From Rubellimicrobium roseum (GTDB lineage Bacteria > Pseudomonadota > Alphaproteobacteria > Rhodobacterales > Rhodobacteraceae): a stretch of DNA of 64,000 nucleotides. The DNA lies in the NCBI RefSeq assembly GCF_006152145.1, contig NZ_VDFV01000005.1, forward strand, positions 1-64,000. The letters are read 5' to 3'. Below the pieces are notes generated by a model. That model searched no databases and was not told where the DNA came from. It saw only the letters and a program-made list of their open reading frames with translations. Shown piece after piece: positions 59,813 to 64,000 of this stretch (positions are counted from its first letter, which is position 1; each line of letters starts with the position of its first letter). The position numbers and the translations under genes are program-made.

Positions 59813-60752
59813 CGAAGGCCCCCATCCGCCGGGCGACGTACAGGTAGACCCCCATGATGAGGATCGGCACGACCGCGAAGGCCGCCGCCAGCGGGATGTT
59901 CCCCGCCGTCCCCTGGTACTGGTAGACCGCGAGCCCGATGAACCGCGCGCTTGTCCCGATAATCTGCGGGATGATGTAGTCGCCCAAGGTCAGGCTGAAC
60001 GTGAAGATCGACCCCGCCACCACCCCCGGCAGCGCCAGTGGCCAGAGCACCGTGCGGAACGTCTGCGCCGGCGTCGCGCCCAGGTCCCCCGCCGCCTCGA
60101 CCAGCGAGGGCGGCACCCGCTCCAGCGCCGCCTGAATCGGCAGGATCATGAAGGGCAGCCACACATAGACGAAGACGAGGAAGGTGCCCGTGGGGCTCAC
60201 CGACAGCGAGTTCCCCCCGATCCCCGGCACGGCCAGGAAGGCGTTGAGCAGCCACCCGAGCCCCACGGACTCGAACCCCCAGCCCACGATCCCCTCCTTC
60301 GCGAGGATCAGCTTCCAGGCGTAGACCTTGACGAGGTAGCTCGACCACAGGGGCAGCATGATCCCGAGGTAGAACACAGCCTTCCAGCGCCCCCGCGCGT
60401 AGCGCGCGGCGTAATAGGCTATCGGAAAGGCGATCGCGACGCTGGCCACCGTCACCGCCGCCGCCATCGCCACCGTGCGCCAGATGATGTCGAGATTGGC
60501 GGGCCGCAGCAGCTCGCCATAGGTCCGCAGAGTCAGCGTCCGGTCGATCCGCCCCGAGAACTCGTCGATGGAGAAGAACGACTGCGCCAGCAGCGCGAAG
60601 AGGCTGCCCAGGTAGACGACCCCCAGCCACAGCAGCGGTGGCCCCAGCAGCAGTGCCAGAAGCACCCGCGGCCGGCGCCAGAGCGCGTCCGACAGCCGCC
60701 CGCCCGGCCCCTCGCGCGCGGGGCGCGGCGGCGTCTCGGCCAGCGCGGTCAT
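59802..60752 (-). CDS. ydcU: ABC transporter permease (YdcU/PotB-like)
   Basis: The 316-residue permease begins with a polar N-terminus and hydrophobic helices. The EAA loop is [24 protein letters not shown]. Its ATG overlaps the ATPase stop in ATGA. A longer open frame from 61001 lies inside the ATPase gene and is rejected. Same-strand operon with the ATPase upstream and YdcV downstream. Confidence 0.9.
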   Translation of the reverse strand: MTALAETPPRPAREGPGGRLSDALWRRPRVLLALLLGPPLLWLGVVYLGSLFALLAQSFFSIDEFSGRIDRTLTLRTYGELLRPANLDIIWRTVAMAAAVTVASVAIAFPIAYYAARYARGRWKAVFYLGIMLPLWSSYLVKVYAWKLILAKEGIVGWGFESVGLGWLLNAFLAVPGIGGNSLSVSPTGTFLVFVYVWLPFMILPIQAALERVPPSLVEAAGDLGATPAQTFRTVLWPLALPGVVAGSIFTFSLTLGDYIIPQIIGTSARFIGLAVYQYQGTAGNIPLAAAFAVVPILIMGVYLYVARRMGAFDAL

Positions 60753-61762
60753 GCCGCGCCCATCACGTGCAGCGCGGCGGGCTCCCAGGTCAGCCCCACG
60801 CGGGCGCCGGGCTGCGGCACGGGCTCGCCGCCCGGCAGCAGCACGGCGATGTCGGCACGGTCCTCGGGCGCGGGTCCCGTTCCCAGGTCCACCACCAGCC
60901 GCGTCGAGGCTCCCAAGTAGCGCGCACCCTGCACCGTTCCGATGATCGGCGCCCCCTCGGGCGGGCGAAGCCGCAGCGCCTCGGGGCGCAGGCTCGCCCA
61001 TTTCGGCGGCCCGCCGAACAGCGCCGTCAGCGCGGGCGGCAGCACGTTGGAGCTCCCCACGAAATCCGCCACGAAGCGTGTGCGGGGGCGTCCGTAGACC
61101 TCGGCCGGGGTCCCCACCTGCTGGATGCGCCCCTCGTTGAACACGGCCACGCGGTCGGCCATCGACAGCGCCTCGCCCTGGTCATGGGTCACGAAGACGA
61201 AGGTGATCCCCACCTTGCGCTGGAGCGCCTTCAGCTCGTCCTGCATCTGCTCGCGCAGCTTGAGGTCCAGCGCCCCCAGCGGCTCGTCCAGAAGCAGCAC
61301 GCGCGGCCGGTTCACCAGGGCGCGGGCCAGCGCCACCCGCTGCCGCTGCCCGCCCGACAGCTCGGACGGGCGGCGGCTCCCGTAGCCCGGCAGCGCCATC
61401 ATCGCCAGCGCCTCCTCGGCCCGTCGTCGCCGCTCGGCCTTGGGCACCCCGGCGATCATCAGCCCGTAGGCCACGTTGTCCACGACGCTCAGGTGCGGGA
61501 ACAGCGCATAGTCCTGAAACACCGTGTTCACCGCCCGCCGGTACGGCGGCAGGCCCGCGACGCTCTCCCCGAACAGCCGGATGTCCCCGGCCGTGGGCGT
61601 CTCGAATCCCGCGATCAGCCGCAGGCAGGTGGTCTTCCCCGACCCCGAGGGCCCCAGCATGGCGAAGAACTCGCCCTCGGCGATGTCGAGGTCCACGCCG
61701 TCCACGGCCCGGACTTCCCCGAAGTGGCGCGACACGCCGCGAAAGCTGACAGCAGGGTTCAT
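60749..61762 (-). CDS. ydcT: ABC transporter ATPase (YdcT/PotA-like)
   Basis: The 337-residue ATPase has Walker A GPSGSGKTT, Q-loop NTVFQDYALFPH, signature LSGGQRQRV, Walker B LLLDEPLGALD and a C-terminal TOBE-like regulatory domain (SSNVLPPALTALF and following). Polyamine and Fe(III) transporters use this type. The ATG ending at 61762 has AGG at close distance; an ATG ending at 61774 in the same frame is equally possible. Confidence 0.9.
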   Translation of the reverse strand: MNPAVSFRGVSRHFGEVRAVDGVDLDIAEGEFFAMLGPSGSGKTTCLRLIAGFETPTAGDIRLFGESVAGLPPYRRAVNTVFQDYALFPHLSVVDNVAYGLMIAGVPKAERRRRAEEALAMMALPGYGSRRPSELSGGQRQRVALARALVNRPRVLLLDEPLGALDLKLREQMQDELKALQRKVGITFVFVTHDQGEALSMADRVAVFNEGRIQQVGTPAEVYGRPRTRFVADFVGSSNVLPPALTALFGGPPKWASLRPEALRLRPPEGAPIIGTVQGARYLGASTRLVVDLGTGPAPEDRADIAVLLPGGEPVPQPGARVGLTWEPAALHVMGAA

Positions 61763-61934
61763 CACTTGCCTCATGTCGCGGGGCCCGCACCCCGCCCTTC
61801 GGGGCGGCCGGACGGCCGCCCGCAGTCCGTCCGCACAGGATCGTGACCCGCCCCCAGCGAGGCGGGCCGCGCCTTGCCGCCATTTCGGTGCCAGACTAGA
61901 TCGCCGGCCATTGTGTACGCATGGTCAACGATCA

Positions 61935-61959
61935 CCGGGAGCCCGAAAGGGCCTCCCGG
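61935..61959 (-). terminator. Hairpin downstream of ydcS
   Basis: On the minus strand CCGGGAGGCCC-TTTC-GGGCTCCCGG forms a 10-bp stem with one bulged base, 7 bases after the ydcS stop, followed by TGATCGTTGACC. It may attenuate transcription into the ATPase gene, giving more binding protein than transporter. Confidence 0.5.
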
Positions 61960-61965
61960 GCCTCG

Positions 61966-63126
61966 TCACCGCCCGCCGATCACGCCGATGTAGTCACTCA
62001 CCCAGCGGTAGTAGGGCACGCAGGCGTCCTCCCCTTGGCTGCAATCCGCGACGGGCGTCTGCCAGAACCGGATCTTGTCGAAGTCGTCGAAGCCGTTCTG
62101 CGTGCAGATCTCGGGCGTCAGCATCCCGCGCCCGTCCGTGCAGGCCGCGGGCACCGAGGGATTGGCCCCGAACCACACCGCGAGGTCCGACTGGAGGTTC
62201 GAGGACAGCTGGTGCTCGAACCACATATAGGCGCAGTTCGGGTGCTCGCTGTCCACGTGCAGCATGGTCGTGTCGGCCCAGCCCGTCGCCCCTTCCTCGG
62301 GGATCGTGCTGGCCACCGGCGCGCCCCCGGCCTTGAGCAGGTTCACCTGGAACGGCCAGGACCCGCTCGCCACGACGCCCTCGTTCTTGAAGTCGTCGAT
62401 CTGGATGAAGGCGTCGTGCCAGTAGCGCCCCACGAGCTGCCGCTGCCCGCGCAGCAGCTCCAGCGCGGCGTTGTACTGCTCCTCGTTGAGCTCGTAGGGC
62501 GAGGTGATCCCCAGCTCGGGCTGGTGGTGCATCAGGTACTGCGCGGCGTCGGCGATGTGGATGGGCCCGTCATAGGCCTGCACCCGCCCGGCGTTCGACT
62601 GCCCGTCGGGAAGCTGCTGCTCCTCGAAGACCACGTTCCACGAAGTCGGCGGCTCCTGGAAGACCTCGGTGTTGTACATCAGGACGTTGGGCCCCCACAT
62701 GTAGGGCACGCCGTAATGCACGCCGTCCACCGTGTACCAGGGCGCGTCCTGCAGGCGCGGGTCGATCTGGTCCCAGGACGGGATCAGGTCCGTGTTGATG
62801 GGCTGCACCCGCTCCCCGGCGATCAGCCGCAGGCTCGCGTCGCCCGAGGCGGTCACGAGGTCGAAGCCCCCCTCGTTCATCAGCGCCACCATCTCGTCCG
62901 AGGTGTTGGCGGTCTTGACCGTGACCATGCAGCCGGTCTTTTCCTCGAACTCCGTCACCCAGTCAAAGGCCGGATCGGTCTCGCCCCGCTCGACGTAGCC
63001 GGCCCAGGCGACGATCGACAGCGCGCCCTCGCCTTCCCCGATCTCGGTCATCTGCGCCTGCGCGGCGGTCGCCGCGAGCATCGACAGGCAGGCCAGGGCG
63101 GAAGCACCCCGCTTCAGCATGGTCAT
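61966..63126 (-). CDS. ydcS: Polyamine-type ABC substrate-binding protein (YdcS-like)
   Basis: The 386-residue periplasmic protein has a signal peptide (to about residue 25, AATAAQAQ) and strong similarity to YdcS. Segments recognised are IVAWAGYVERGETDPAFDWV, TGCMVTVKTANTSDEMV, DLVTASGDASLRLIAGERVQ and YGVPYMWGPNVLMYNTEVF. YdcS binds polyamines for uptake by YdcTUV. Two ATGs lie close together (63126 and 63120); the first has AGGGAGA upstream. It heads the series ydcS-ydcT-ydcU-ydcV-patD. Confidence 0.92.
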   Translation of the reverse strand: MTMLKRGASALACLSMLAATAAQAQMTEIGEGEGALSIVAWAGYVERGETDPAFDWVTEFEEKTGCMVTVKTANTSDEMVALMNEGGFDLVTASGDASLRLIAGERVQPINTDLIPSWDQIDPRLQDAPWYTVDGVHYGVPYMWGPNVLMYNTEVFQEPPTSWNVVFEEQQLPDGQSNAGRVQAYDGPIHIADAAQYLMHHQPELGITSPYELNEEQYNAALELLRGQRQLVGRYWHDAFIQIDDFKNEGVVASGSWPFQVNLLKAGGAPVASTIPEEGATGWADTTMLHVDSEHPNCAYMWFEHQLSSNLQSDLAVWFGANPSVPAACTDGRGMLTPEICTQNGFDDFDKIRFWQTPVADCSQGEDACVPYYRWVSDYIGVIGGR

Positions 63127-63256
63127 CGTCGTCTCCCTGTTGTGGCGGCCCGGCGCAAAGGTCCCGGCCCGCTCGGCTTTTGGCCAGAGAGTGCCGCGCC
63201 CCGCGACGTTTCGCAAATTCAATCGGGAGAATGGACCTATCGGAGTTTCCGAAACC

Positions 63257-63772
63257 TTAACGCCCCGCCATCCCGGCCCGTCGCCGCGCCGAGAGCCCGT
63301 CATGCCCGCCCAGCGGCTGCTGCGGCGCATCGGTCCAGCGCCGCTCCTCCGGCCCCGGCCGGTCAGGGTGCAGGGGATAGATGACCCGGTTGGCTGGCTT
63401 GGACGCCTCGCCCACCACCAGCAGGCGCACCTCCTCCTCCGTGTCGTTCAGGAAGGTGTGCGCCACCCCCGTCCCCGCCGGCAGGCCCACGGCATCGCCC
63501 GGCCGCAGCCGGTGCAGCACCCCGTCGAGCCAGACGTCCGGCGTGCCTTCCAGCACGAAGACGAACTCCTCCTCGTCGCTCTCGGCGTGGGGAAACGAGG
63601 TCCGCCGCCCCGGCGGCAGCCGCTCGTGGTGGATGCCGATCCGCGTGAGCCCCAGCCGCCGCCCGAGCGGCGCGCCGATGCTCATCAGCTCGTCGTCGCC
63701 CGGGTAATGCGACTCGTCGGGCTCCTCCATCTCGGTCCAGTGGGCGATGCAGCCGGGTCGCGCGTCGGTCAT
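63257..63772 (-). CDS. Cupin-domain protein
   Basis: The 171-residue protein contains one cupin beta-barrel (RRTSFPHAESDEEEFVFVLEG and LRPGDAVGLPAGTGVAHTFLND), with the first-motif histidine and glutamates and the second-motif histidine in place. No helix-turn-helix is present, unlike PuuR. GGGGGAGGA precedes the ATG ending at 63772. It stands at the upstream end of the polyamine cluster but no function can be assigned. Confidence 0.85.
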   Translation of the reverse strand: MTDARPGCIAHWTEMEEPDESHYPGDDELMSIGAPLGRRLGLTRIGIHHERLPPGRRTSFPHAESDEEEFVFVLEGTPDVWLDGVLHRLRPGDAVGLPAGTGVAHTFLNDTEEEVRLLVVGEASKPANRVIYPLHPDRPGPEERRWTDAPQQPLGGHDGLSARRRAGMAGR

Positions 63773-63815
63773 GGCGGGTCCTCCCCCGCGCGTTCTAGCC
63801 CGCCGTGCCGCCGCG

Positions 63816-64000
63816 TCAGCGCCCCCGCTGCCCCTGGCTCAGCGCGATGAAGTCGTGCGCCGCCGCGCTCAGCGGCGCGCCCCGCCGCCACACGATCCCC
63901 ACCTGCACGACGGGCAGCGCGCCGCCCACGTCGCGGCTCTCGATCCGGTCGCCCTCCAGGGACCAGGGCCGGTAGATCAGGTCCGGCAGCAGCGCCACCC
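63816..64000 (-). CDS. LysR-type regulator, C-terminal end only (partial)
   Basis: The last 61 codons of a protein are present; the start lies beyond the right edge of the window. The segment VALLPDLIYRPWSLEG-like (ALLPDLIYRPWSLEGDRIE), then VVQVGIVWRRGAPLSAAAHDFI, is the characteristic C-terminal end of LysR substrate-binding domains. It may regulate the neighbouring polyamine or cupin genes, but that is inference. Confidence 0.7.
   Translation of the reverse strand, partial: VALLPDLIYRPWSLEGDRIESRDVGGALPVVQVGIVWRRGAPLSAAAHDFIALSQGQRGR

Noticed and set aside
1-64000. Search for CRISPR arrays, rRNA, transposases and prophage
   Set aside because: No regularly spaced repeats, rRNA sequence, transposase motifs or phage structural genes were seen; the only direct repeats of note are the two tRNA-Glu blocks and the TadG tract.

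Overview
The window is very GC-rich, densely packed DNA from an alphaproteobacterium, most probably of the Rhodobacterales (Rhodobacteraceae/Roseobacter group). The evidence is the gene content: a heterotetrameric sarcosine oxidase operon soxBDAG, a divergent putR-putA pair, a complete pqqABCDE operon, the hom...glpX-recJ neighbourhood, tandem Tad-pilus TadE/TadG-like genes, and a YdcSTUV/PatD-type polyamine block. No rRNA, CRISPR array, prophage or intact insertion sequence was seen. Three tRNA genes are present: one Leu(UAA) and two identical Glu(UUC).

Layout. 1-1470: DNA without an intact recognisable gene, probably decayed. 1.5-12.5 kb: housekeeping and envelope genes (HWE histidine kinase, RtcB-like protein, D-apionate-lactonase-like protein, CorA, acyl-CoA synthetase, MsbA-type ABC exporter, YdeI-like protein, HtrA-like protease). 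12.7-18.6 kb: lytic transglycosylase, small membrane protein, NTF2-like/GNAT pair, DUF4139 protein and an MFS exporter with an extra C-terminal domain. 18.8-21.0 kb: polar amino acid (cystine-type) ABC transporter. 21.2-25.3 kb: pqqABCDE with a prolyl-iminopeptidase-like gene coupled to its end, and converging on it an M16C (PreP-like) metalloprotease at 25.3-28.0 kb. 28.1-37.4 kb: tRNA-Leu, putR/putA and soxBDAG. 37.5-44.3 kb: two TadE-TadG gene pairs, glutamate dehydrogenase and three very small membrane/secreted proteins. 44.3-49.4 kb: hom, an FMN-binding protein, glpX and recJ. 49.4-50.7 kb: a small RTX-type gene bracketed by two 126-bp direct repeats, each holding a tRNA-Glu. 51.1-53.4 kb: little-characterised genes. 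53.5-64.0 kb: polyamine uptake and oxidation genes, a cupin protein and the 3' end of a LysR-type regulator.

How the genes fit together. Much of the window concerns catabolism of small nitrogenous compounds. Proline is converted to glutamate (putA), sarcosine to glycine (soxBDAG), putrescine-like amines to 4-aminobutyrate-type products (ydcSTUV-patD, glutamine-synthetase-like protein, second ALDH), and glutamate to 2-oxoglutarate (glutamate dehydrogenase). The PQQ block makes the redox cofactor used by periplasmic quinoprotein dehydrogenases, but no quinoprotein gene lies in the window. The most interesting inference is that the two peptidases beside the pqq operon could supply the PqqA-processing activity that is often missing from alphaproteobacterial pqq clusters.
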